Below are positions 22,926 through 33,919 of a DNA stretch of 64,000 nt, one piece after another. This stretch comes from Dreissena polymorpha (taxonomy: Eukaryota > Mollusca > Bivalvia > Myida > Dreissenidae). The position numbers were made by a program, and so were the translations under genes. Under the pieces are notes generated by a model. It worked only from the letters and a program-made list of their open reading frames with translations. It was not told where the DNA came from and did not search any database. Location of the stretch: the NCBI RefSeq assembly GCF_020536995.1, contig NC_068366.1, forward strand, positions 16,211,522 through 16,275,521, in the 5' to 3' direction. Each line of letters opens with the position of its first letter. Position 1 is the stretch's first letter.

Positions 22926-24020
22926 ATTTGAGGCAAACAAGTTCCTTCACAGTCCGAATTGGAAATGTGTTTTAGGTTTGATCAGTGAGATTTAAAATGT
23001 CCTATATCTTGCTTTGTTCATGTATTTCTTTTGGTTTTAAAAACAAAATTGAAATCTCTGACGTCTTTTACTCTGCATCCAGATCTCGAAAAACACCTGT
23101 GCATATATCTCCTTGAGGAAGTCGCATCCAACAACTGCCCATGATATTTGTGCCAACATGACACAAAAAGTTACACCACAATTTGACAATAGGCCTCTGA
23201 GACCTTAGCGGAAAGAAGGACCTTGGTGTTGCGTGCAACACATCGTATATTAATAGTGGAATTCTTTCTAGGCTATTTTAATATCCCATCATCAGTTACT
23301 CTGCAAACAAATTATGTTGAAATAAGGGCCGTCGTCCTCTAAGTGCAACATTGACATTGAAGCGAGAAATCTGTGTGATGCCCAAGACACATTATTTGGT
23401 AGAAGTGAACATTTTTGCCATGTTATATGAAAATCCTATCATCACTGATTGACTAATATTCGAGACACGATACATTACACTACAATTTGACCTTTGACTT
23501 CTAAGTGTGACATTGACCTTGGACCTTTAAATTTTGTGAATAAATGCACTTTCACGAGTTCTACAACATCCATTATCCTTTTTAAAAGTCAAAAGGTCAA
23601 GGTCACTGACACAACAAAGACTTGAAATGAGCATTGTATCTGTGTGCTGTGACTTTAAACCTTCATATTTCTAATAACGATTATTTTCCTTAAATATTCT
23701 GCTCTAATGTAACACGTTCTAGATTCCGTATTCTCCAACCACTGTTCGATATCAAAATATATAAGTTTTGTGCACATAAAACAACGCCTTGAAAATGGGC
23801 GAATATTCATGCAATTCGTGTATTGTCTATATGCAAAACACAAATAAATGTATCCAAGTCTTAATTGTCAATGAGATCAGCATGCTTGAAATATTTATTG
23901 TGAATACATGTATATGTAACATGTATAAGTACGCTACTACTATAACGTTCAGCCATTTTATTGAATTTGAAACGGTGACATTAACAAAAAAATATTATTA
24001 TAATTTTACAGAAAAAAAAC
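22926..24020. other. dispersed-repeat debris
   Basis: Fragments such as 'catgatatttgtgccaacatg' shortened at both ends, 'gacattgaccttggaccttt' and 'aaaaggtcaaggtcactgac' recall a common mollusc interspersed repeat built around TGACC motifs. No reading frame of note. Confidence 0.4.
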
Positions 24021-24029
24021 CACTGTCAT

Positions 24030-25120
24030 TTTACATGAAGATAGTCCATACGAGTTCCCTAGAAAAAAGCTGCCGCTGTGTATCTTCCTAGCATGTTCTC
24101 ACAGGGGTATCGGTTTCTCCACTGGATGGCAGACCGCTGATCGTCGCAGTAGTAGCTATTCATGAATCTACAGCTGTGTAGTCGTTTCAGTCACTTGTTG
24201 TCTGCTAACCTTACCAATCCCTTGAGCTCGAAAAACAATTGCAAGGCAGTATCAGCGTCATGTGGCATTTGCAAATCCGGTTTCAGGAGTTGAGCAAATT
24301 ATTTAAAGTCTTTTTTTTCGTTCTTCGGAATAGAGTACATTCGTTGACAGCAAATTACGTCTTGTATATCAACATTTGTGCCGAAATCTTGGCTTTCAAA
24401 TAGTTCTGGTAAATAGAACATTACGTCAGGGTTTCCACAATTGAACTCGGTATTCAGTTGGGGTCTAATCGTGTGAGTATTCCAATTTTGAGCAATTTGA
24501 TCAAGGTGTGTGTTTGAGCTAGATCCATGAAGCAAAATTTCCGATTAACATAATGGATTGGGTCGAGTTCATCATATCGTCCAGAATCACGCAAGTATTT
24601 AATGAAGCTCAGCCCCCAATATAAACCTTATTGTCATAAAGAGCCCCACCAACGTTCAGTTCGCTGATTGGATGTACTTTTACCAATAATAACACTTCGC
24701 CAAGGTCTGATGCATTGTACCGAAAGAACTGTTGTAAAAGGCATTAATTAGAGTTGTTGTTCCAGCATCACAACGTATAATACGAGATGCCTTTCAATTG
24801 ACTTCAGGGAATCTAAAAAACACTTCGTAATGAGTTTTGGATTATTGTTTGTGTCTGATACCTCTAGCAAATTTAGTATTTTACTAAAACAATCAATAGC
24901 ACCATGGATACAAAATACAAAGGGTTTTAATTTGGCTTAGCCATCTAAATGCCAAATTTAGTTGGGGCCTTTCGCACAATAAACACGCCTCTTGAGACGA
25001 TGGGCTGTTCTCAGGTGAGTGCCTTCAGGATCTAAACTCGTCATTACCTCCCTAACTTCCTGATGAGTTGTCTTCACACTATGATTAACTCGAAGCCGTT
25101 GCCACATTGATATATAACCG
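24030..25120 (-). pseudogene. integrase-core transposable-element fossil
   Basis: On the minus strand, scattered pieces read like the integrase-core proteins found in many aquatic animals: LDPEGTHLRTAHRLKRRVY, a segment like WHLDG, KPFVFCIHGAIDCFS, then HLDQIAQNWNTHTIRPQLNT and GNPDVMFYLPELF. The order matches that family, whose rve-type fold is shared by several transposon groups. The copy is broken in several places and clearly not functional. I saw no terminal repeats, so the parent element (DNA transposon or other) is not determined. Age: old, judging by decay. Confidence 0.6.
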
Positions 25121-26950
25121 AGATTTTGTCCACAAGTGTTGAACTCTTTTTGAATTGTATAAATAACTGTATCAAATGTCGGGTAGGTCTGTAATACAGG
25201 TTAAACTTCTTTAGGATTTTATACAAATGCCGCATTGACGACAAAATCCTATGTCTATTTAATAAAAATCCTAGAATTTTGGTGTATTTGAAACCAAGTT
25301 TGAAATAGTAAGTTCAAATCTCTGATTCAAAGTTTTCTTTGGCAAATAAGTTGGTACAAATCATATCACCACGTCAAAAAAGCGCCAAAATTATTAAAAG
25401 TATAATAGTCTTCATTTTCATTTCCGTAGCGAGTCAATATCTGTAAAAACAAAAATATAACATAAAAATAGTGGGAACAGTCAGGATAATGTATGAAAAT
25501 TACAAGTGATTTCTGGAATTATATGTTATTGCAAAGTGTAAATGAATATTTAAAATGATATGTTGATGATTTTTGTGTGTTTCAATCTTGAGCACGCATG
25601 TCAAGGGTTTGCTTTTGATAATATATAACAAAACATATTTAAGACTATTCTCTTGAATATCTTACATGATAGGTGTTTAGTTTTTTGACAAGTGAAAAAC
25701 CAGGTAGCCCAAACCTAGCAGAGTTAACCGGACTACCAGCGAATCCTCCAATCACAAGTAAAATGTGTAAACCACTCAGTCACTCCATCGACACTCGAAT
25801 GTATAAAATGGTATATTAATATAGGGAATAATGACATCTTTCACAATCGTCATTGGAATAATAAATGTTAAGAGAATCTACACGTGAGAGGGCTTTGTAT
25901 AACACTTACATTTTGAATAAGACCACAGAGTCGACAATACGAGATGCTCAGCAGCCTTCCAATCGCAGCTAACAAAGATGATACGATTTTAGAATAGACA
26001 ATGTAAAGTACCTTAATTTAATAAGAAAAATGTTCTAGAATATAAAGCGTTTTTGTCTGCCATATTTTATTCAAAAACGCGCCGAATTATGTCACAAATC
26101 ACAAGTCAAAAGTCATAAGTCACAAGTCAAAAGTCACAAGTCAAAAGTCATAACTCACAAATCAAAAGGGTAGGTTTATGCTTTCATACTTTCCGGCTAA
26201 TTAAGAGTCCAAAACAAAAAACATGGCGATTAGTTGTCTTTTTTCTTTTTCTATGACAAATATTACATATAATTATAAGTCTTATCCATTGTACTGCTAT
26301 TCCGTTTGGTTATAACGTTTAGTGACAATTCTGATGAATCGTTACTTAGTACGTTGGTATATTTTGAAATCGATTCCTGGTAAACAAAAGCAATAATACA
26401 AAATACTTGAATACAGTAAGTGGATTTAGCAGAAATGTTATAAAGTAGTTATGTATGAACTTTACAGATACTTGAATAAAACTCGTTTTAAATCACATGT
26501 TAACAGTGTATATTGCTACATATGAATGCTTTTTACTACTTTTATAAGCATTAAGGTAAAACATTAATTGTAATTTGAAGGAGCATAGAATATAACAGTG
26601 CGCATCCAAACCACATAAAATGTAAGTAGCAACGGCTAAATTACAAATTATAGTTGAACTTGTATAATATACATCAGCATAGTCTATAAAAAATAAAATA
26701 TAAAAATAATTTTAATTTCGAAATATAACAATAATTATACTTTCGAAGGAGTTCACATTATACATTCGAATCACAATAAAAAATCAGGTATCGAAACAGT
26801 ACCGGATAGTACATATAATTAATATGAATGCAACATCTATATCATCATATACTAAAAACAATACATGTTCAAATATAGCATATCACATGATGTCATATTG
26901 TATTCAATATACATTTTAAACTATAAAACAAATACATTGAATAAACTATA
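25121..26950. other. AT-rich intergenic DNA
   Basis: No gene recognised. A short simple array of 'aagtcacaagtcaaaagtc' type lies at about 26093-26170. Confidence 0.4.
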
Positions 26951-26954
26951 CATT

Positions 26955-27460
26955 ATTATTGGTATAACGATTGCGAATCTTGAGTGCTTCTGAAATGTAC
27001 TTTCCTTACTTTAGCATTTCATTTATATTTTTTGTAGTTAATAATTGTGTGAGTTTGAACATACTAGGTCTGACTATAATAGGTTGTAATGTAGTTTTCT
27101 CTTATTTGGGCAAATATAACATTTCAACAAAAAGTGGTATTCATCTTCTATTTCATTACTGTCACATACATGGCAGAGTCGCAAGTTTCGTTCTAATCTA
27201 TCATATCTTCCAGTCTGTACTCTCAGGTTATGTGCACAGATGCGTATTTTCGTAATCGCTGTTCTTAAATTTCTTGAAACAATCGTCTGTAAATATGGTT
27301 CAAACGATAATGTTGTTTTTATTGCTTTGTATACAATTAGTACCCTATTATCATTAATATCTCGATTCCACTCTTGTAAGTATTCGTCGATAACTCTTTG
27401 TTTAAACAAAGACAAAACAATTACCTCATTGATTTGTGAGTTATTAAATACAACATATTA
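26955..27460 (-). mobile_element. LINE ORF2 3' fragment
   Basis: The minus strand encodes SLFKQRVIDEYLQEWNRDI, KIRICAHNLRVQTGRYDR and LCHVCDSNEIEDEYHFLLK. Further on, with interruptions, come PSMFKLTQLLTTKNINEML and YISEALKIRNR. The 'C-x2-C ... IEDEYHFLL-C' element is the C-terminal zinc-knuckle region of many animal LINE ORF2 proteins. Everything upstream (endonuclease, reverse transcriptase) is missing, as expected of a 5'-truncated copy. At least one stop interrupts the last 40 codons. Confidence 0.75.
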
Positions 27461-27479
27461 TCTAACATTATTTAAATAA

Positions 27480-28130
27480 GTTGAAAAGTTAACAATATTT
27501 TAATCGCCAAATGCATATTATATGAATAACTCAATACCAATTTTTCCCGAGTATTGTTAACTTTTTTAAGGACATCGACACACAAAAGTGTTCAAAAGCA
27601 TACTTATTCGCATTAATTATGTTTCTCAAATTTAATATCCGTTTTACATTTATGTATTATTTATAGGCCTTTACGAACAATTTGACGTAATTGGACACCC
27701 AATAACTTCGCACGTCACATTTCATGGCCATCGCATTGATTTTAACGTCACAAATTAATCTGCCTTTGTGACTGTATATTGTCTTCAAAATTTGCAGTAT
27801 GTTACATAAATAACACTCTTATATAAAGAAAATCATATTAATTAAATTTTTAATCCCATGTCGAAGTCAACAGATCGAATAAACACCGTTTCAAGTCAAA
27901 ACATTTTTACACGATAGTTATACCTTGTAGTTATTTGGAAATATATACACAGGCGAATGCATAATTAAAGCATTATTGCGTCCGTGTTTATACGCTGAGT
28001 GATTACATTTATAATAAGTGTATATAATAAAATATTGATTTTCTGTTCTATCCAAGCAAGAGTTATTGACATTGCTTTGAAAGTAGTAATATATATTATA
28101 CTGAATAACTATAAAAACGAGAATAAGATT
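27480..28130. other. AT-rich intergenic DNA
   Basis: No gene or element recognised. Confidence 0.4.
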
Positions 28131-28137
28131 AAAGAAA

Positions 28138-28502
28138 GAAATAAAGTAACCCCCAACTGGGCTCGAACACCTGACCTGTAGTAAAAGTCTATCGCTTAGA
28201 CCACTCGGTCATCCGCGCTCATACAATGAGTATTTTATACTATATATAAGAATTTTTAGTAGTATCACAAAATATAGCGACAACAACAAAGCTCTCCAAA
28301 TTATTCAATCGTTTCGCGTTGCAACGCTTTATAATTATCAGGATTTTAAATCGTCACAAGATGCATATAATGGATATTTTAGAGTATGGTAAATGTTCAG
28401 TATTACTGTTTCCTCACAAATAACATAACTTCAACGAAAACTTGCGAATCTGAAACATTTTTTTTATTTTGTCAATTTACCGAAGCGTGAAAAGGCCCCT
28501 TT
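28138..28502 (-). mobile_element. tRNA-like SINE/MITE composite
   Basis: The minus strand at 28215-28140 reads like the head of a tRNA: an A-box-like TGACCGAGTGG and a B-box-like GTTCGAGCCC, about 45 bp apart. The 3' side does not pair with the 5' side as an acceptor stem, so it is not a working tRNA gene. Next to it, 28285-28502 is a relative of the repeat at 11274-11545 and ends 'gtgaaaaggcccctttaat'. I read the pair as one composite non-autonomous element. Confidence 0.6.
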
Positions 28503-28508
28503 AATGAA

Positions 28509-28732
28509 TAGAGTCGCGTTCTGAGAAAATGTCCGCACAGGCTATTAATCAGGGACGACACATTCCGCTTTTATGACATTTTTCGTTTAAATGAAGTCTC
28601 TTCTTAGCAAAAATCCAATTTAGGCGGAAAGTGTCATCCCTGATTAGCCTGTGCAGACTGCACAGGCTAATCTGAGACGACACTATACGCACATGCATTA
28701 TGACCAGTTTTGTCAGAACACGACTCAATAAA
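28509..28732. mobile_element. family C palindromic miniature element
   Basis: Both inverted halves are present ('ctattaatcagggacgacac', 'aagtgtcatccctgattagc', 'cacaggctaatctgagac'), followed by 'cgcacatgcattatgacc' and 'agaacacgactca'. It follows the previous element almost directly. Confidence 0.82.
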
Positions 28733-28739
28733 TAACCTC

Positions 28740-29465
28740 ATTATAAATAAAGCCAACATAACTGAATCTAATTTTGCAGACTTTAACATGAAAACAAACC
28801 CGCTTATGGTATTCATTTAACACGTGACTTCCATTGTTAGAAAAAGCTTATCAGAAACGATTCATCGCGGCTGTTACTCGTATCGAGCTGTATTCAAGAT
28901 TCGTTGTGAAGATAACTACATAACAAGAGCAGACATTGAAACAAGAGTTGTCTCCCATCAAACTACCCCGAAGACAAGCTATACTCGATTGGTTAATCAA
29001 AAATCAATGACCTATAATATTAAAATACATCAATCGCGCAAACATGTTTTCGCATTCATTAAATACAATTAAATATAAACATAAGCGAAGAAATCTTGAC
29101 AGACAGGCGAACAATTAATTTCGAGTAATACAATGTAGAAACTGCAAATTATTATTATTAACGCATACGTATTCTTTTCAAACATAATTTCTTCATGATG
29201 TTTTGTTTTATTTTGCAAAAAAAAACTATCAAATTTACGTGTTCGCTGCAATAAAGAAATAATAACAAACGTGACTTAACAACAGAGTAGTAACTCAGTC
29301 TACAAAAAACAGACAAATAGATGTAGTGTATTAATAATAAAAACACTAGTGAAGATATATGCATAGTCCATAGAAATTGAACGTACAAGAGAACGGTATA
29401 TATATATATATATATTAACAAAATACATTATATACTATTCAACGTAAATAACGTAATTCGAAAGG
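28740..29465. other. 3' flank of the BIR gene
   Basis: AT-rich, with a short (TA)n at 29398-29415. No further BIR, UBA or RING coding sequence recognised on the minus strand, so the predicted gene ends at 29466. Confidence 0.4.
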
Positions 29466-29569
29466 TCACTGGGGACACCATTGGGCATGCGCAGTCCATT
29501 GGTCAGAGTCTTCTTCACGGACAGTCACTTCAAAGCCACACTGAAAGCATCGCACTCGGTCTTGATAAC
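29466..29569 (-). CDS. BIR-domain (IAP-like) protein, last exon
   Basis: Second half of the second BIR domain. With acceptor ttgaag| it reads GYQDRVRCFQCGFEVTVREE, then DSDQWTAHAQWCPQ and stop. Cys204, Cys207 and His224 have exactly the BIR spacing (C-x2-C-x16-H). The fourth ligand should be Cys at residue 231, and that codon is the stop TGA. The predicted protein therefore ends one residue short of a complete zinc site. No RING domain follows. The full prediction is 230 residues from three exons (385 + 204 + 104 nt, in frame). BIR proteins bind caspases or signalling partners; with an incomplete second domain this one may be decaying or newly truncated. Confidence 0.75.
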
Positions 29570-30096
29570 CTTCAACGGACAGTCACTTCAAAGCCACACT
29601 GAAAGCATCGTACTCGGTCTTGATAACCTTCAACGGACAGTCACTTCAAAGCCACACTGAAAGCATCGTACTCGGTCTTGATAACCTTCAACGGACAGTC
29701 ACTTCAAAGCCACACTGAAAGCATCGTACTCGGTCTTGATAACCTTCAACGGACAGTCACTTCAAAGCCACACTGAAAGCATCGCACTCGGTCTTGATAA
29801 CCTTCAACGGACAGTCACTTCAAAGCCACACTGAAAGCATCGTACTCGGTCTTGATAACCTTCAACGGACAGTCACTTCAAAGCCACACTGAAAGCATCG
29901 CACTCGGTCTTGATAACCTTCAACGGACAGTCACTTCAAAGCCACACTGAAAGCATCGCACTCGGTCTTGATAACCTTCAACGGACAGTCACTTCAAAGC
30001 CACACTGAAAGCATCGCACTCGGTCTTGATAACCTTCAACGGACAGTCACTTCAAAGCCACAGTAAAAGCATCGCACTCGGTCTTGGTAACCTTCA
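29517..30096. repeat. 58-bp array built from the BIR exon start, 10 units
   Basis: Ten head-to-tail 58-bp units. Read on the minus strand each holds a ttgaag acceptor, then GTTATCAAGACCGAGTGCGA and TGCTTTCAGTGTGGC, i.e. codons for YQDRVRCFQCGFEVTVR. The lowest-coordinate unit leads directly into the rest of the exon; in the other nine the next unit's start brings an immediate TGA. The highest unit (30039-30096) differs at a few bases (CFYC in place of CFQC). Divergence is otherwise one recurrent C/T site, so the amplification is recent. Confidence 0.95.
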
Positions 30097-30300
30097 ACAA
30101 AGATATTTTAATAGTAAAACACCAGCAGTAAGTCATGTGTAATATGAACGCGTTGAACATAATTATTCATTATATGCTGTTATTGTAATTACGTACAGAC
30201 ACTGTACAAATTCATTACATATGCAGATTAAGATCTAGAAATTGAGATATTATTAAACAGATTATAAATATTACATTTCATGTAAACGCTTCTTGCCTAC

Positions 30301-30504
30301 CTAAGTAGAAGAATCCAGCCTCAGTGAGAGTCTCACCCCGAACCTGCAGGTCTGAGGGACTGTTTAAAAACGAGATCAGCCTTAGGTTCTGAATCGCGTA
30401 CAACGGGTGAGATGGCCTATCAGAAGGATGCCGACGACGATACGACGCCAAATCGACTGTGACGTCATAGTACAAAGCCCCGGAAGCGTCAGGCAGGACT
30501 TCAC
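30301..30504 (-). CDS. BIR-domain (IAP-like) protein, middle exon
   Basis: Residues 129-197, from acceptor gcaatag|G to donor TTAG|gtaggc, phase 1 at both ends. The first part (EVLPDASGALYYDVTVDLAS) resembles nothing I know. The end, NLRLISFLNSPSDLQVRGE and TLTEAGFFYLG, is the N-terminal half of a BIR domain (RL-x-SF ... AGFFY-x-G). The intron position at this Gly is common in IAP genes and joins in phase with the 29466-29569 exon. The acceptor is weak in pyrimidines, so its exact start is uncertain; the next upstream alternative at 'gattacag' would give a stop at the junction. Confidence 0.7.
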
Positions 30505-30599
30505 CTATTGCGATCGTAATTGATGCAATATGACTATTGGTGATATGCACCAGACAGGTCGTTAAACTGTAATCGTTTCCAGTTACATAGTCAACAAAT

Positions 30600-31600
30600 A
30601 ATAATTGTTTGTTCAAATTACGAATCTGATGAATATATGTATGATGAATAGTAACTTTTTACATTGTATAAAGACAATTGTTGTTCTTCTAGAAGTATCG
30701 AACGTTTCATATGGTGGATTGTTCTATTGTTTTAGCTTTACTCACATAATGTTTACGTTTGTTAATTTGTTTATAAATATTCCATGAGTATTTAACACAA
30801 AACGCATCTTTTTCGACCAACGAATGTCGCAAACCTTACCTACAATAACGCAGCAATAAAGATAAAAGCAGTAGTAGTAGCAACAGCAGCAATAGCAACC
30901 GTAGCAGTAGTAGAATAAGTAGCAGCAGTTATAGTAGAAGTAGTAGTAGCTGTTGTTGTTTTCATAGTGGAAGAGTTAATATGAATTGTGTTTCCTTCAG
31001 AACTTATTCAATCTGTTACAACTTACAATGTGTTCATAAATACTGTTACGTATATCATTTCAGCCAAAGTACTGATGAGAATATCCGGTTGTTTATTTGA
31101 GCATTATACATGGGAGATTGTTCAAAGAAGATAACATCAGAAGATATTTATTGTGAATTTCGTGGCTCAGTTCATTTCTATTAACAGAAGCGCCTCATTC
31201 ACCATATATATTAATCAGTTGATAATATAAAAGTACAAATATTCTATAACCATTTACTATCAATGTGCTATGTTGAATCGGTGCAATCGTTACAATTAAT
31301 ATCATTAAATCCAACTAACACTACTTAAATGAAATGTATTCAAAAAACTGTCTGAATGAAATGCATTCAAAAAACTGTCTGAATGAAATGTATTCAAAAA
31401 ACTGTCTGAATGAAATGTATTATAAAAACTGTCTGAGATAGCTCATACATTACAATGCTCAATGTGTCTGAGATAGCTCATACATTACAATGCTCAATGT
31501 GTCTGAGATAGCTCATACGTTACAATGCTCAATGTGTTTAAAGAGCGTTCCTCTCTAAACTGTACCCTCTCCATTACTACATTCAAACCGCGAAACTGTA
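30600..31600. other. intron of the BIR gene with short tandem repeats
   Basis: Holds impure TAG/CAG-type triplets (30865-30955), four units of about 27 bp around 'gaatgaaatgtattcaaaaa' (31328-31435) and three units of 35 bp around 'gagatagctcatacattaca' (31434-31535). No other exon recognised. Confidence 0.6.
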
Positions 31601-31615
31601 AAATAAATCAGAAGT

Positions 31616-31728
31616 AGCAGTAATGGAAGAAATGGAAGCAGTAGAAGTTGTAGAATTACTAGTAGTAGTAGAAGTAGTCGTAGTAGTAGAAGTAGTAATA
31701 GAAGTAGTATCAGTTAGTAGTAGTAGTT

Positions 31729-31797
<69 letters not shown>

Positions 31798-31855
31798 TAA
31801 AATTAGTAGTTGTAGAAGAAGTAAAAGTAGTTCTAGTAGTGGTAATTTTTGTATA
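31616..31855. repeat. (TAG)n microsatellite
   Basis: Impure, then pure (TAG)n from about 31728 to 31797, in the BIR-gene intron. It makes Ser- or Val-rich frames that are artefacts. Confidence 0.95.
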
Positions 31856-31905
31856 AAAATCCGGTAGTTGTAAAGTTATTGAAAATATTACATCAAACTA
31901 CATAC

Positions 31906-32290
31906 CAGTGATTCCCTGATCCATATAGTGTAAGCCATGTGCCATCGGACCCAGCAGAAGATGTGAGTTTGTTAGGTGCTGGTTTTCACCTGGCTGACGG
32001 TGCATGGGTACGTTACTGCTGTCCATTTCCAGCATGAACGCGCAATCTTCCTCGTGCATCCAATATCCCACTTGATACAGGACGCCGTCCGTCTGCCAGT
32101 CACTGTGGTATCTATGACAGCTAAAACATCGCACTATCGCATCACGTCCAGTAAAATAGAATCCGTTGTTGGCCAGTCTTAATCCGCTCACATTCACGTT
32201 TTGCGGAAACGTTCTAAAAGAAAGAAATCGTGACGTTTCGAAGCACATTTCCAATTCGTCTTCATTTCTAAATTCAACTGGCCATGCCAT
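31906..32290 (-). CDS. BIR-domain (IAP-like) protein, first coding exon
   Basis: Starts at an ATG in good context (caaccATGG). Residues 1-128 include one BIR domain at about 21-86: RFLSFRTFPQNVNVSGLRLA, NNGFYFTGRDAIVRCFSCHR, then W65. Cys55 and Cys58 are in place and Cys83 follows, but the usual zinc-ligand His seven residues before the last Cys is Tyr; the only nearby His (79) is four residues before Cys83. Cys58-to-Cys83 spacing is 25, against 24 in the family. The domain is therefore atypical. The exon ends ITG|gtatgt in phase 1. An in-frame ATG seven codons upstream (MRLYITT) is a less likely start. Confidence 0.78.
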
Positions 32291-32311
32291 GGTTGTTATG
32301 TACAATCTCAA

Positions 32312-33382
32312 AATTTAAATGAACTTTAGTTATCAAGTAATAATAATAATAAATATTTAGTATATTATTATCAAGCCATCCGATGTATTCAGATGCCAAA
32401 ACATATAATGTATTTTTCCTTGTTTTTAACTATATGTAAGTAACACAATTTATTTGCGCTATTGGTTTATTAAAACACCGCATGCTTAAATAAAAAAAAA
32501 TATTAAAGGGACACCGATTGTCAACATGCATTTTATCTATTTTCGGTTCTGATACCAACAAGTAAAAGAACATCAGACAGAATAAAATACACAATAATGT
32601 AAACCTTAATTGTAAATTCCTCAGGCTAATTATTAATCGACTATTGGCATCGATAACATATGTAACACTTTCTTCACTTTAAGCGGTCAAATTAGTCGGA
32701 GTGTTTCTATTGTTTGAAATAAAGTGTGTAAAATAATAGTCCATACAACAAGGAGTTGAAGCAGAAAACTCTTTATTACAAATGACATTGTCTCTATCGA
32801 TGGGGTATACTTCTAATAAATTGTCTTTCTGTTCTTAATTCTATTATTGCTATAAAATATCATTTAAGCATGTAAAAACATACTTAAAAAAGGCTACATC
32901 TCTAAAAAGTGCATACATAGCTTATAAAGTCAACTCATAAATGCTGGAAAAAATGCAACTTACGTTTCTCAATACATTGTATTTATTATTAAGCTTTACC
33001 CATGATCACATACGAAAGGTATAGGTCCTGAATAAATCCTGTCATTGCATCAATATAATTATGTTTTGGTTCGTATTGGTCTTCTTTTATGTTCTTGTAT
33101 GTATATTGCTCTAAAACAAAGTTCGTTTAATATTGTTGAAGTATTTTACTTAAATGCGATATTCGAGTATATCAAATTATAGTTTAAGAAATAAAACCAA
33201 TCTTGAAAAATGATACAAATACCATCCAGATATACGGTTTAATATTCAAGCGATTATACCTTTAACAGCGCTTACTAACATCCGTCATCGCTTACATGTG
33301 AAGTGCTTTCACGTTTAAGCGCGTATACGACACTATTCTCTTACTGTAGATCTAACTTAAAATCGTACTTAAAAACGTCCAG
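32312..33382. other. AT-rich DNA between the BIR gene and the HIRAN-like exon
   Basis: No exon or repeat recognised. Upstream of the BIR gene's start codon, so its promoter should lie here; no motif stands out. Confidence 0.4.
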
Positions 33383-33766
33383 GCTGTAGGACTACACCAC
33401 TACGGCAAACGATCTCTTGATTTGTTGGGCACATACAGAGTCGAGCAAGAAGAAAATCCCCATGATATGTATGCAGTTGCAGTTATGGACGGGCAACGTA
33501 AAGTAGCCAATTTAAAGCGGGATTCCGCTCGATTAGTGTACGACATTATTTCTGTACAAAAAGCGAGATCCCCTTTATATTTAAGACCTACGGACGTGGC
33601 CTCAGTAATAAACCGAAGAGTCGGGCCACAGCAAAGTTGTGCCGTTGTTTTCAAATGTGAAGAAGAAGACGTCGAGACTATTCACAGTATTACCAATAAA
33701 CTTGTCCATCAACTATCTGGCGTGTACATAAAAGTGATGGAGTTGCCCATAAAAAGCAACAATTGA
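33383..33766 (+). CDS. HIRAN-like protein, 3' exon
   Basis: The frame is open from 33356 but has no good ATG; a cgtccag acceptor before GCTGTAGGACTACACC suggests a 3' terminal exon of 127 codons plus stop. AVGLHHYGKRSLDLLGTYRV, then EQEENPHDMYAVAVMDGQRK follows the HIRAN pattern (V-x2-E-x-NP-x-D-x2-A-V-A-V ... VANL). HIRAN domains bind DNA 3' ends, and short HIRAN-like proteins are frequent in cnidarians and molluscs. After the domain come RVGPQQSCAVVFKCEEEDV and a C-terminal GVYIKVMELPIKSNN. AATAAA at 33913 fits a 3' end. The upstream exons were not found. Confident as coding, less so as HIRAN. Confidence 0.65.
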   Translation, partial: AVGLHHYGKRSLDLLGTYRVEQEENPHDMYAVAVMDGQRKVANLKRDSARLVYDIISVQKARSPLYLRPTDVASVINRRVGPQQSCAVVFKCEEEDVETIHSITNKLVHQLSGVYIKVMELPIKSNN

Positions 33767-33919
33767 CACGCAAAATGCGTTTGTTACGTTAGTCGTTTGT
33801 AACGTAAGCCGTTAAAAGCTGTTCTTGTTTTGTTTAAACTTGTTAATTTTTTAAGTAACAAGCACTGTATAAACCGAAAGTTTATTTGCTTTGTTTTGCA
33901 ACAAAATACGTCAATAAAA

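Noticed and set aside
28138-28215. A functional tRNA gene
   Set aside because: A- and B-boxes are present but the two ends do not pair as an acceptor stem and the anticodon stem is poor; SINE-like.
29517-30096. CRISPR-like array
   Set aside because: Units are head to tail with no unique spacers, and the sequence derives from the neighbouring BIR exon; the genome is animal.
31623-31856. Ser/Val-rich protein
   Set aside because: Translation of a TAG microsatellite.
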